Shown one piece after another: positions 10,300 through 19,865 of a stretch of 64,000 nucleotides of DNA (its first letter is position 1; the number at the start of each line of letters is the position of its first letter). A model generated the notes under the pieces. It searched no databases, was not told the origin of the DNA, and saw only the letters and a program-made list of their open reading frames with translations. The stretch comes from Legionella sainthelensi (lineage in GTDB: Bacteria; Pseudomonadota; Gammaproteobacteria; Legionellales; Legionellaceae), in contig NZ_LR134388.1 in NCBI RefSeq assembly GCF_900637685.1, forward strand, positions 431,501 through 495,500, given 5' to 3'. A program made the position numbers and the translations under genes.

Positions 10300-10530
10300 A
10301 TTGCTCTCTCTGTGATGCTGCTTTAAGAATAGCGTTTGCAGTTGTGCTGCATATTAACACAGTATGTAAATATATTATAATAATTTTGGTGTGATTGATC
10401 TTTAAGTGGACAAGGTGTAAGTTTACTTGAGTTTTATCTAGATCTAGGAAGCAATGATGAAAAGATTGTCGGGGTTTTGCTTGCGAATTTATGCGGATTA
10501 AACGCATAAACGCGCAAGCAATGACAGAGA

Positions 10531-13500
10531 TTAAAATCCCACGATATTTTGTTGCGATGGTTCTTGATCAACTTGAGTAGGCTCAGGTTGTATGGATATT
10601 TTACCGAGTTCAACTAAGACCGCGTCGAGCAATTTTGAACGTTCTTCAATTTTAGCGACAAATGTTGTGCTGTGGCTTAGACTATTTAAAAGTGCATGTA
10701 CTCTTTCAGCGTGTTCCGCAGAAAGTCCAATTGCTTCTTCTAATTCCTCGGGACTTTTCTTCGCTAATTTATTAATAAGTTTCTGTATGTCATACTTATC
10801 ATTATTTAAATCTTCCTTAAATTTATCCAATACTTTCTCTTTATTAGCTAACGTCACCCGTTCGTCCGTTGTGAGGCGTATGAAATCAGTAAACCCTTGA
10901 AACATCCAACGATTTTTAGTAAGTTCTTCAGTTTTTGTTTTTCTTGATTTTGCGAAATTATTCTGGTGAGCATCACATAATTCACGTAATCGTATAATTA
11001 AAGCCTCACTCTTGAATTGCAGTTGTAGCATTGCAGGATAAGCTTTTTGTTTTTCTACGAAAAACTCATTTAATTTTACTATATCTGCTTTTTGCTTTTG
11101 CGCGGCATCAGAATCATCTAATGTAGTTGCAAGCTTCTCGAGGATTTGAAAATTGTGCTGCGCTTCTTTTGTCTGCTCATCAAATGTTTTTACCTCTAAT
11201 TGATTTAAAGAAGTCCTCATTGTATTGATCATTGCTTTCACTAAAAATTGATTCATTGTTTGTAATTGATTTTTTAATTTATCAATATCGGACAGATCAA
11301 GAGGGTCTTTTGATGTGCCATGTTTTCTTATCTTTTCTTGATGCAATTGCTCTATTTCAGCAAGTCGCTCATTAAAGTTAGAAATCATTTCTTTCACAGC
11401 AGTCAGATTTTTAGGTTTTTCTTCCTCAAGCAAGTTGATTTCTTCTGCTATCTGGATGATATAGGCATCATATAATTTATTGTGAATTGTTCGTAGTTGC
11501 TCTTCTAATTTCTCGATATCAGCAAAGTCAACGGTACCGGTCTCAGAATACAGCCGAACTTTTTCATTGCGTAACAATTTTATTTCTTCTTGTAGGACAT
11601 TAAAATTAGCGAGTTCCTTTTTAATACAAGTCACATCATCGAGCTCTGCTTTATCTAGAGTTGTAATGCGCTGTGTTATGCTGGCTATAAGCGCTTCATA
11701 ACGTTTCCTTACTTGCTCAGGATTCGTGAGTACAGGAGTAATGACGGCGTGTTGTAAAGGCTCTAAATTTCCGATTAACTCTTGTTTTGCTCGTTGGATT
11801 TGCTCTTTTACGTTGTGACTAATGGATGATACTTGGTTCATCTCTTTATCAGACGGGATACTATTAAGTGCTTGTAACGCAGCAATAATGTCTTTTTTCG
11901 CCAAAGAACTCTCACATTGATGCACACCAGCGAGCGTTTGCTCGAGTAGTAATTTTCTTTCAACCATTTCCTTAATGACGACCATTTGTATTTTTATTTG
12001 TCTGGCTTCTGGAGTAGTAAAATCTGCCCATTGCTCGTATTTGGGGATGGAGGCAAGAGCCTTACTGAGGTTATTCCCTTCCAAGAGTGCATTAAGGCAA
12101 TTTTCCAACGCAGGGCTTACTTGTTCATTAAGGAATGTTTTATACCTACCGTTAATGGATGATTGCGCCTGTCTGCTGATTCGCATTTGTAAATTAAATA
12201 TTTGTTCTAAATCAGGTGCTTCTTGAGCTTTTTCAACGATATCTTTGATCAAGGCCAACGGTGCTGCTTGCATCTTCAGAAGAGTCTCAACCGCATAACC
12301 ACTTTCGTGTCGTCGAGAAAAGTCAGGACTTTTAATCGTTGTAAACGTGATAATATATCGATCCATTCCTTTAGAATTTTTACCATCAAGAGTTACTTTA
12401 GTAGGGATTAAGGCAACATCATCCGGTAAATAAAATGAAAACTCATCTTCAGTTCCGGGCATATGAGTACCAACCTGTTTTGCTTGCAGTAAACGATCAG
12501 GATCATTGATTTCAAAGATGGTATTCGAATCAAAGGTTGTTCTTGGGACCTCAATATTTGTAGAGTTACTTGCATTCGTTTTGGCGGAGATATTACTAAA
12601 GTCATTTAATTTGATTTGCATAAAGTCTTGCGCAGACAAATCAGTAAAGAGATGTTTTGCCGAATTTGCAATGATCGCATTGGCTTGATTAATCAGTTTC
12701 TTTTGATACTCTTCAGAAAAACCTAAACCGCGGTACAACGTTTGTGGTGAAGAAGCTCTACCGTAGGTATCTACCAGTGATTTACTGGTTAATGGAGTCA
12801 GCAATGCAGTAATCACTACCTCTTTAAATGTTGATCCTTTATCTCTATTTTGGGCAATTGCATTGACGCGGGTGTAGTACCAACCGTCATTTTGCATGAG
12901 ATAAACTAAATCATGTTTTATCTGATCTCTATATCTGCTGTCTTTTTGTCTAACTACTTTATCCCAAGTTTCTCCAAGTTTTTTTGCAGGATCTTTCGGA
13001 TCGGTTGGATGAAATTCAGTATCATTCTCATGCTGCATTAACCTATCGATATTATTAATATCGGTATCATCCAATAAGGATCCAACAATGGCCATGTCAC
13101 ATTTAGCTAACAAGTCTCGGAAAAATTGTTCTTCCAATTTTTGGCCATTTAAAAGAACATGATCGTTTTGAATCACTTCAGGATTAGCCATGATTTGGTG
13201 GATAATCCGTGCTGCGGCAATTTCATCCACATTAGGTTGTCTTCTGATCTTGTTTGAAGGAGCTTGCAACGCTTCTTTTACTGCATCCATTTTTACTTGT
13301 TGGCGCGCTTCTTTGATGGCTCCTAGACATAGGGAGGGTTTCTGCTCACATGTTCTTGCAAAATCAGTTGCGGGGCTCTCTGCTAACTGTACATTATAAC
13401 CAGGAAATTTTTCTTGGATTTCAGGAAGGCTATAATATTCTTTTATAGTTACAGGGCGTTCGTCTTCTGTCATGGGACTTTTCGATTTTGTAATGCGAAT

Positions 13501-15210
13501 GTCACTCATGGAATTTACATCTTTGCCCTTTTGTATCACATATTTTTCACCACTATAAGGATTTTCATAAGCACCTCCTTCTTTAAATAATTTTCTAGCT
13601 TCCTCAGAATGAATATTATTTTCCTCAATCGCAGTATGTTCTCTTATCGTTACAAAACGCTCATTGTCCTTAAGCTTATAATAAGGAGCTACGCGTCGTG
13701 CCTCAGCTAATGTATTGATCACTTTATCTTTTTCTATAACGTATTTTTGAGAAACCATATTCTCGTAAGGCTCTTCCGCTCTGAGGTTTTCTTTTGCCTG
13801 AGGATTAAATGCGGGAACTGCGGATCCAGTAGCCAAGAAAAATTGTCGGTGCGTTCTGAGAACGACTTCGGCTCCTAGAGAACCTACCGACTTTTTAAGT
13901 GTATTGTAGGCGCGTTCTACCACTACTTCGGGAGGCGACTTGACTCTCATTAAGTCCACCATATGCCCTTGATGGATTAAAATATGTGCAGGGGTCCCAT
14001 CCCAATTATGGGGATTGTCGCGAAGAATTTCAGCATAATGTTCTACTTCTTCTTGATCTTTGAAGATGTTGCCAATGAGCTTATTGTCTTCAACGTATTT
14101 CCTAAAAGCAGCTTCACTTTGCTCATGATATTCGTCATAAAAATCTCGGTCACACGTTTTATCATATCCTGAACGTTCATCATCTCTTCCTACCACAAAG
14201 AATGCTTGGGCGATGAGAATTTTTTTCAATTCTTCTGGTGTGACATCAGCTAAGCTCTGACCATTTTTCGCGGTTCCTAGTTCCTCTCCTCTGAATTTTG
14301 CTTTACGTGCTTCCTCGATCATTACTTCAGCACAAGCCATGGTTCGTACCGTATGAGCAAGGCCATGAGTTGTTCGATCAGGTCCTTCGTTTGGAGGAAG
14401 TCGTCCTTCAGTGGGATCTTTGGGATTTTTTAGTGGTCCAGGGTAGGGATGTCTTAAATATTCATTATGGACATATTCTACAACATTGCGGACATCGAGA
14501 TCATTTTCCATTAAAGTGCTGTTTAGAATAGATGTAGGAGCGGTTTGTGATGCCGTTGGCTGTGTGGGTATTTCTTTAGGAGTTGATGTTTTTCCAGTTA
14601 AAATAAGCGCCGGGATTTCTATGCGTAACTCTTTTTCTGTAGCGCGTCTTAAAGCAGCTGCCTCGGTGTGTGCGCCACCATCTACGGGGAATTCGTTGGC
14701 AACAGCTCGTAGCCAACCAGTAATTTCTCCATAGCCATTGCCATCGAGTTCATTTTGCATTTCTTGAGTGATGGTTTGGCCTAAATTTTCCAGGGTTGGC
14801 GGATTATCGCCTGTTAATGCTGTATGCGCTCTTACCCCTGCAGAAGCAACCCAATAGCCGCATAAGCCCATGTTGAGTCCAGCGCCATTGGGTATCACAG
14901 AAAGGGTAGCGTCTTCGGGGAGTTTTCGAGATAGAATGTTCTTATATCCGTTTCCCGAACCTTCACCCAGAGGGTCGAAAAGGTAGTAGTTATTGCCTTG
15001 TCCTTTAATTAACATGATCCAGTGGCCAGATTCCTGTGTAGGACTCACTCCTGTTAATATGGGCATAAATCCTTGCTGATTTAGTACATCTACTCGTATG
15101 TCAGGATTTCCATTGTAAATGATACCGCTGGTAATATCTTGTCCCATGCGTTCAAAAATGGCACGCATACCATCTTGAGTTAGTTCTACATCTTTTACGT
15201 ATTTCGGCAT
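10531..15210 (-). CDS. SidE-family effector, paralog 3, all three active sites present
   Basis: 1559 residues. DUB triad H63, D79, C117; phosphodiesterase motifs THGLAHT, YHEQS and QGHMVD; ART motifs R827 (LYRG), S881-N-S (middle Thr of S-T-S changed to Asn) and E921-D-E923. The catalytic Ser and both Glu are kept, so ligase activity is likely. Two copies of a linker block (KYVIEKDK and KYVIQKGK, each followed by a basic segment and an ERxVTI motif) lie between phosphodiesterase and ART. The central part between ART and coiled coil differs from paralogs 1 and 2, which share a segment around HLPIRGGFLDR that is absent here; this suggests mosaic evolution. A GAGAGAG ribosome site precedes the ATG, and a good PmrA-type box lies upstream. 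In L. pneumophila, SidE proteins are held in check by the glutamylase SidJ; no SidJ-like gene is in this window. Confidence 0.94.
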   Translation of the reverse strand: MPKYVKDVELTQDGMRAIFERMGQDITSGIIYNGNPDIRVDVLNQQGFMPILTGVSPTQESGHWIMLIKGQGNNYYLFDPLGEGSGNGYKNILSRKLPEDATLSVIPNGAGLNMGLCGYWVASAGVRAHTALTGDNPPTLENLGQTITQEMQNELDGNGYGEITGWLRAVANEFPVDGGAHTEAAALRRATEKELRIEIPALILTGKTSTPKEIPTQPTASQTAPTSILNSTLMENDLDVRNVVEYVHNEYLRHPYPGPLKNPKDPTEGRLPPNEGPDRTTHGLAHTVRTMACAEVMIEEARKAKFRGEELGTAKNGQSLADVTPEELKKILIAQAFFVVGRDDERSGYDKTCDRDFYDEYHEQSEAAFRKYVEDNKLIGNIFKDQEEVEHYAEILRDNPHNWDGTPAHILIHQGHMVDLMRVKSPPEVVVERAYNTLKKSVGSLGAEVVLRTHRQFFLATGSAVPAFNPQAKENLRAEEPYENMVSQKYVIEKDKVINTLAEARRVAPYYKLKDNERFVTIREHTAIEENNIHSEEARKLFKEGGAYENPYSGEKYVIQKGKDVNSMSDIRITKSKSPMTEDERPVTIKEYYSLPEIQEKFPGYNVQLAESPATDFARTCEQKPSLCLGAIKEARQQVKMDAVKEALQAPSNKIRRQPNVDEIAAARIIHQIMANPEVIQNDHVLLNGQKLEEQFFRDLLAKCDMAIVGSLLDDTDINNIDRLMQHENDTEFHPTDPKDPAKKLGETWDKVVRQKDSRYRDQIKHDLVYLMQNDGWYYTRVNAIAQNRDKGSTFKEVVITALLTPLTSKSLVDTYGRASSPQTLYRGLGFSEEYQKKLINQANAIIANSAKHLFTDLSAQDFMQIKLNDFSNISAKTNASNSTNIEVPRTTFDSNTIFEINDPDRLLQAKQVGTHMPGTEDEFSFYLPDDVALIPTKVTLDGKNSKGMDRYIITFTTIKSPDFSRRHESGYAVETLLKMQAAPLALIKDIVEKAQEAPDLEQIFNLQMRISRQAQSSINGRYKTFLNEQVSPALENCLNALLEGNNLSKALASIPKYEQWADFTTPEARQIKIQMVVIKEMVERKLLLEQTLAGVHQCESSLAKKDIIAALQALNSIPSDKEMNQVSSISHNVKEQIQRAKQELIGNLEPLQHAVITPVLTNPEQVRKRYEALIASITQRITTLDKAELDDVTCIKKELANFNVLQEEIKLLRNEKVRLYSETGTVDFADIEKLEEQLRTIHNKLYDAYIIQIAEEINLLEEEKPKNLTAVKEMISNFNERLAEIEQLHQEKIRKHGTSKDPLDLSDIDKLKNQLQTMNQFLVKAMINTMRTSLNQLEVKTFDEQTKEAQHNFQILEKLATTLDDSDAAQKQKADIVKLNEFFVEKQKAYPAMLQLQFKSEALIIRLRELCDAHQNNFAKSRKTKTEELTKNRWMFQGFTDFIRLTTDERVTLANKEKVLDKFKEDLNNDKYDIQKLINKLAKKSPEELEEAIGLSAEHAERVHALLNSLSHSTTFVAKIEERSKLLDAVLVELGKISIQPEPTQVDQEPSQQNIVGF

Positions 15211-15283
15211 TGTGCTCTCTCTAATAAGAATAAATACTACTTTAATTATAGTTTTGGATTAAATATTGTCACTATGGTCAAAC

Positions 15284-15316
15284 ATTATAATTAATAAACT
15301 TTAAGAAAATATTAAG
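15284..15316 (-). promoter_or_regulatory. Putative PmrA box and -10 of SidE paralog 3
   Basis: On the minus strand: CTTAATATT (exact consensus half), TT, CTTAAAGTT, 7 bases, TATAAT (15284-15289). The 5' leader would be about 65-70 bases. The 7-base spacing between box and -10 matches the boxes at 19787 and 27131. Confidence 0.7.
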
Positions 15317-15496
15317 AACTTAAAGAAATCAATAAAGATTGAGTTGCTTGAAATGACCTGTCATTGATGTTTCATTTAGCTGGGAGGTATTGCATTTGTC
15401 TGCAGCACCTAGAAACAATAAAAACACGTATTTCCATCCATAGAGTATTACTTGGCAGGGCGTAACTAGTAACTGATGCTATAGTTTTGATAATTA

Positions 15497-15877
15497 TTAC
15501 ATACACACAGCTCTCAAGGTATACGATCCTGAATAAGTGACTTGGGCTTTGGTACCGGTATCTGCGGTAAATGAGATTTGTTGCAAATTTTGAATGGTCC
15601 ACACCATAAAATCACCTTGTTTAAATGTGGTGCCATTGAATACACCTTGTCCACTGATGATATTGATTCTGAGATTGTTTGTGTTTGAAGCAACATGGAT
15701 TTCACATCGCATCGCTATTCTAGTATTGGGATTGGTTAAAATAGTGGGTTTATTAGGTTCAAGTATTATTTCGATAGGAGTCGAAACTGCAGAAAAAAGG
15801 GAGTTGCTCATTAAAGTAAAGATAAGAAATAATAATCTGTTTCTTAAGTGCTGCATAACCGTCCTATTTATTTGCAT
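15497..15877 (-). CDS. Small secreted hypothetical protein
   Basis: 126 residues as written. An internal Met at residue 8 (MQHLRNRLL) is a plausible alternative start, placing basic residues directly before the hydrophobic stretch LLFLIFTLMSNSLFSA, a likely signal peptide with cleavage near AVS. The mature part is about 95 residues, beta-prone, with two Cys (RCEIHV and the terminal RAVCM) that could form a disulfide. No family was recognised. It lies 286 bases downstream of the SidE promoter region and is transcribed the same way. Base composition is like its neighbours. It is most likely a periplasmic or secreted Legionella-specific protein. Confidence 0.65.
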   Translation of the reverse strand: MQINRTVMQHLRNRLLFLIFTLMSNSLFSAVSTPIEIILEPNKPTILTNPNTRIAMRCEIHVASNTNNLRINIISGQGVFNGTTFKQGDFMVWTIQNLQQISFTADTGTKAQVTYSGSYTLRAVCM

Positions 15878-16080
15878 TAAATGAGCGTCATTATTGCGTA
15901 AAAAGGTTCATTCAAAAAGGATAATATAAAGCAACACATAACTTTTTTAAACCCAGTAGTATCTTATTTTGAGCTATGCTTAGTGAGTGGATCGATATGA
16001 GTGGTATAGAAAATTGTGATTTAGTAGCGGTGGATTAACCCAATATTGTGGTCTAAATTATTTAGGGAGAGTAGCAAAAG

Positions 16081-17001
16081 ATGAGCTATTTTAATGTAAA
16101 AGACCCAGTATGTGAGACTAAAAGCTGCACGAAGCCGATAAAAATGGAACTTATTCCACGGACAGTTGATCTTGGTGGGTTTGAAGTCGGACGGGTACTG
16201 CCATCAAAAGAAAAAAGAACAGTGGGACCATTTGTTTTTTGGGATCAGGCAGGTCCTAATGAACTTCTGTCGGGTAAAGGCCTCGATGTACGACCTCATC
16301 CGCATATTGGTTTGTCCACGATGACTTATTTATTTTCTGGAAGGTTGGAGCATAGAGACACACTTGGGAGCCATCAACTTATTGTTCCTGGTGATGTTAA
16401 TTTGATGACTGCTGGAAGAGGAATTGCCCATTCAGAACGCACACCACATCAAGATCGCTTTTATCCCCATCCTTTTTTTGGTATTCAGTGTTGGTTGGCC
16501 TTACCACTTACTAAGGAAGACGTAAGCCCGTCATTTACACATTATGACAAAAGTATTATTCCTACCAATAATGACAGTAAAAATATGAGCCTTCGCGTTG
16601 TTGCTGGCGAATGGGACGGGATAAAATCGCCTGTTTTCACGTTAAATGATGCTCTTTTTGTGGAGTGTCAGCTTAAGGCAAATGCGGCATTGATTATTCC
16701 TAAGACGATTGAGGAACGGGCGATTTTTATTTTGCAGGGTAAAATCATCATTGATAACACTTCTTATCCTTGTGTCAAAATGCTTATTCTCAAAACGGAT
16801 ACGGAAATTAAAGTAACTGCTGCTGATGATACTCATATTATTATTCTTGGTGGCACTGCGCTTGAAACACGACGCTACGTGTGGTGGAATTTTGTGGCCA
16901 GTTCTAAAGAACGAATCGAGCAAGCTAAGTTTGACTGGAAAACAGGAAAATTTGGAAAAATACCTGGAGATGAGGATGAATTCATCCCTTTGCCTGTATA
17001 A
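16081..17001 (+). CDS. Pirin family protein
   Basis: 306 residues, cupin superfamily. Motif RPHPHIGLSTMTYL, then GRGIAHSE, provides the two His of the first beta-strand and the His and Glu that bind one iron in pirins. Bacterial pirins include quercetin 2,3-dioxygenases and regulators that bind metabolic enzymes; the substrate cannot be read from sequence. The second cupin half (about 190-300) is more diverged, as usual. GGGAGA lies upstream of the ATG. The gene is followed after 61 bases by malic enzyme on the same strand, so co-transcription is possible. Confident for the family, not for the reaction. Confidence 0.88.
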   Translation: MSYFNVKDPVCETKSCTKPIKMELIPRTVDLGGFEVGRVLPSKEKRTVGPFVFWDQAGPNELLSGKGLDVRPHPHIGLSTMTYLFSGRLEHRDTLGSHQLIVPGDVNLMTAGRGIAHSERTPHQDRFYPHPFFGIQCWLALPLTKEDVSPSFTHYDKSIIPTNNDSKNMSLRVVAGEWDGIKSPVFTLNDALFVECQLKANAALIIPKTIEERAIFILQGKIIIDNTSYPCVKMLILKTDTEIKVTAADDTHIIILGGTALETRRYVWWNFVASSKERIEQAKFDWKTGKFGKIPGDEDEFIPLPV

Positions 17002-17062
17002 GCTGGTTTTATGAGGCAGTTCTGAGTTTGTTAAAAATTGAATGATATAAAAGGATCTTAAA

Positions 17063-18772
17063 ATGGGTAAATTAACTCAAGAAACACAATACTTAGAAGA
17101 TGGAAGCATCAAAACTAAATTAACAGGTTATGATCTTCTGAATAACTCTCGGTTAAACAAAGGGACTGCATTTACAAATAGTGAAAGAGATCTATTTGCG
17201 TTACACGGTTTATTACCACCCCAAGTGAGTACGTTGGAAGACCAACAAAAAAGACGTCATGCAGGGTTGCTCGAATTGCCGACTCCCTTAGAGAAATATA
17301 GTTTTTTGCGTGATCTTCAAGATAATAACGAAACATTGTTTTATTCCTTGATGGTTCACAATATTGAAGAAATGCTGCCTATTGTCTATACCCCAACTGT
17401 TGGAGAGGGTTGTCAAAAATTCAGTGAGATTTTTCGTAAAGCGCGGGGGCTTTTTCTAAGTTATCCTAATAAAGATCTGATCGAGAAAATTATCTCTCAT
17501 CCACGTTATGATTTAATTAAATGTATCGTCGTAAGCGATGGTGAACGCATTCTTGGTCTTGGTGATCAGGGGGCTGGTGGTATGGGGATTCCCATTGGTA
17601 AAATGGCCCTTTATACGGCATTGGCTGGTATTCCTCCACAATATTGTTTACCGATTCTTTTGGATGTAGGTACAGATAATGAAGAAAGATTGGCAGATCC
17701 TCTCTACGTGGGTTGGAAGCACCATCGTATTCGTGGGGCTGAATATGATGAGTTTGTTGATGCATTTGTTTCTGCGGTTAAACGTCGTTGGCCCAATGTA
17801 CTTTTGCAGTGGGAAGATTTTGCTGGAGCAAACGCAACTCGTTTGCTGGGACGTTATCGTAATCAACTTTGTACCTTTAATGATGATATCCAGGGTACTG
17901 CTGCTATGGCAACAGGCACTCTTCTTTCAGCAATTAATGTAACAGGGATTCCGTTAAAAGATCAGAAAATCGTTTTTCTCGGTTTTGGAGGAACAGGTCA
18001 TGGTATCGCCCAATTGATTCATGCCGCTTTAAAAGATGGAGGTTTGAGCGATCAAGAGGCGAGCAAACGGATCTATGCCGTAGACCGATATGGCTTACTT
18101 GTGGAAGGGGGAAAGGGATTAAGTCCGGAGCAGGAGTTATTTGCGCGTAAGCGTTCTGAGGTAGAAGAGTGGCAAGTTAGTAACCCCATGGAAATAGATT
18201 TGCTTGATGTTGTTCGCAATGTAAAACCTACAGCACTCATAGGTGTTTCCACCCAGAAAGGTGCTTTTACTGAAGAAGTAGTCCGAACGATGGCAAAATA
18301 TACAGAACGCCCGGTGATTTTTCCTCTCTCCAATCCTACATGGCATAGTGAGGCAGTGCCACAAGATCTATTTAATTGGACGGATGGTCGTGCATTGGTA
18401 GGAACTGGGAGTCCTTTCGAACCGGTGACCTTTAAGGGAAAAAAGTTTCTTATTGATCAAACAAATAACTCATATATTTTTCCAGGTTTAGCTTTAGGTA
18501 TTATTTCTTCTCAAGCAAAAAGAGTCTCTGATGGGATGATTAAAGCGGCTGCGCTCGCTCTTGCCGGTTGCTCACCAGCAAGGAATGATAAGACGGCAAA
18601 TCTGTTACCTCCCTTAGCGAATCTTCGGTCAATCAGCCTTGATGTGGCAAGAGCTGTGGGGACGCAGGCAATATTGGAAAATCTTGCGGGGATTAAGGAA
18701 TCTGAATTAGAAAAGGAGCTTGCTGCTAATATTTGGGAGCCAGTTTATAAACTGTACACGCTTGCAGGGTAA
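17063..18772 (+). CDS. maeA: NAD-dependent malic enzyme
   Basis: 569 residues, the length of the large bacterial and eukaryotic-type malic enzymes (E. coli MaeA 565). It decarboxylates L-malate to pyruvate with reduction of NAD. Seen: YTPTVGEGC near residue 110, GLGDQGAGGMGIPIGK (malate site), WEDFAGANA and FNDDIQGTAA (metal and substrate ligands), then the Rossmann motif FLGFGGTGHGIA, and SNPT near residue 430. A good AAGGA sits 8 bases before the ATG. Links the C4 acids of the TCA cycle to pyruvate, sensible in amino-acid-fed Legionella. The E. coli name maeA is used for orthology of type; cofactor preference is inferred from the subfamily. Confidence 0.93.
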   Translation: MGKLTQETQYLEDGSIKTKLTGYDLLNNSRLNKGTAFTNSERDLFALHGLLPPQVSTLEDQQKRRHAGLLELPTPLEKYSFLRDLQDNNETLFYSLMVHNIEEMLPIVYTPTVGEGCQKFSEIFRKARGLFLSYPNKDLIEKIISHPRYDLIKCIVVSDGERILGLGDQGAGGMGIPIGKMALYTALAGIPPQYCLPILLDVGTDNEERLADPLYVGWKHHRIRGAEYDEFVDAFVSAVKRRWPNVLLQWEDFAGANATRLLGRYRNQLCTFNDDIQGTAAMATGTLLSAINVTGIPLKDQKIVFLGFGGTGHGIAQLIHAALKDGGLSDQEASKRIYAVDRYGLLVEGGKGLSPEQELFARKRSEVEEWQVSNPMEIDLLDVVRNVKPTALIGVSTQKGAFTEEVVRTMAKYTERPVIFPLSNPTWHSEAVPQDLFNWTDGRALVGTGSPFEPVTFKGKKFLIDQTNNSYIFPGLALGIISSQAKRVSDGMIKAAALALAGCSPARNDKTANLLPPLANLRSISLDVARAVGTQAILENLAGIKESELEKELAANIWEPVYKLYTLAG

Positions 18773-18871
18773 GTCCTTAAAATTTTTAGTACCTTGGAAC
18801 TCACATTGCCCTATCCCGTAAAAAGAATTTCAATAATAGAGCGGGATGGTGCTGATGCCTATTGTGCTGCG

Positions 18872-19561
18872 CTAATAACCGAGTAAGTTTCTTATCCGCT
18901 CAATATAATCCTTCAGTGGTGTTTGTAGGATAAAATTCTTCAATGGTGTTTCAATTTTAAAATATAAAATATTGGCTAAAAAAGCATAACAACAAGCATC
19001 CACAGAGTGAATTTTGTCTCCAAATAGATACAGATTATTTTGTAAAAGAAAATCAATTGATTGTAAATCATCAATTCCAGAGTGGTATATTTCTTCTTTG
19101 GAATATCTCCCTATACCCTGATAATAGTATTTTTCAATATTGTATTTCCTTACTGTTTCAAGTGTTGATTCTGATAATTCAGGTAATTGAGTTAAAAATG
19201 CCGTTTTGAATAAAGGCCAAAATTGTTCATCTTGCCAGCGAGAATAAGACATAACCCAATACAAATGATTATCTAACATTCTAGTGATTAAAAAATGAGT
19301 GTTCCTTTGTTTTTCAGTTAAATTTTTATCTAAGCTAATGTATTTTTGGGAAAGATAATTAAGAATAACGTTACTGTCAGCAATAATTGTTCCATTATCT
19401 TCGATGTATGGTAATTGTTTTCTTGGTGCATTTTGGGTATTAATGATGTGCTCGTGCTGATAATCTATTTTAGTTAATCTAAGAAAAGTATCGACTTTTA
19501 GACCGAAAGGATTATTGTCAGGAACACCAAAAAGCTCCGGATAAGAATATAAAATGATCAT
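18872..19561 (-). CDS. Glutathione S-transferase-like protein (metaxin/FAXC type)
   Basis: 229 residues. N-terminal thioredoxin-like part with the pattern PRKQLPYIEDNGTIIADSN (cis-Pro and the E/D-S pair of the GST fold), C-terminal helical part with DKIHSVDACCYAFLANILY, typical of the metaxin/failed-axon-connections branch. No canonical Cys or Tyr catalytic motif is evident at the N-terminus (YSYPELFGVPDNNPFG), so catalysis is uncertain. It converges with malic enzyme and diverges from the effector candidate at 19866. The family call is good; function is unknown. Confidence 0.75.
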   Translation of the reverse strand: MIILYSYPELFGVPDNNPFGLKVDTFLRLTKIDYQHEHIINTQNAPRKQLPYIEDNGTIIADSNVILNYLSQKYISLDKNLTEKQRNTHFLITRMLDNHLYWVMSYSRWQDEQFWPLFKTAFLTQLPELSESTLETVRKYNIEKYYYQGIGRYSKEEIYHSGIDDLQSIDFLLQNNLYLFGDKIHSVDACCYAFLANILYFKIETPLKNFILQTPLKDYIERIRNLLGY

Positions 19562-19786
19562 TGAAAGTCTCCGAAAAATAGTCTTAACCTCTGCATATAA
19601 TAGCTGTCTTGAACATATTCTGTAGCAACATCAATCCGGATCTCTGTTGATATCCAGAGGCTGGCTGGTATAAATCCAAGTCGTTGATGAGTCATCCAAA
19701 TTATAGCTTAAACTGACATTGTATTTGGGCATAAACCCAGTATTTTTTCAATTAAATCAACCTTAGTTTTTCTAAGGGGGCTATTA

Positions 19787-19819
19787 CTTAATATTTGGTT
19801 AATAATTTCTCAGTATCAT
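19787..19819 (+). promoter_or_regulatory. Putative PmrA box and -10 of the 19866 gene
   Basis: CTTAATATT (exact half), TG, GTTAATAAT (19787-19806), 7 bases, TATCAT (19814-19819), about 46 bases before the ATG at 19866. Same architecture as the SidE paralog 3 box. The rest of the 301-base gap 19562-19862 holds only the GST upstream region; nothing else was recognised. Confidence 0.68.
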
Positions 19820-19865
19820 GTCAATTTAACTTTGACAGAGTAAATAATCTTGAGGGGGTGAGTTG

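Noticed and set aside
10374..10420. PmrA box for SidE paralog 2
   Set aside because: Only one half-like CTTAAAGAT, too far from the -10 and without a partner at 11-base phase.
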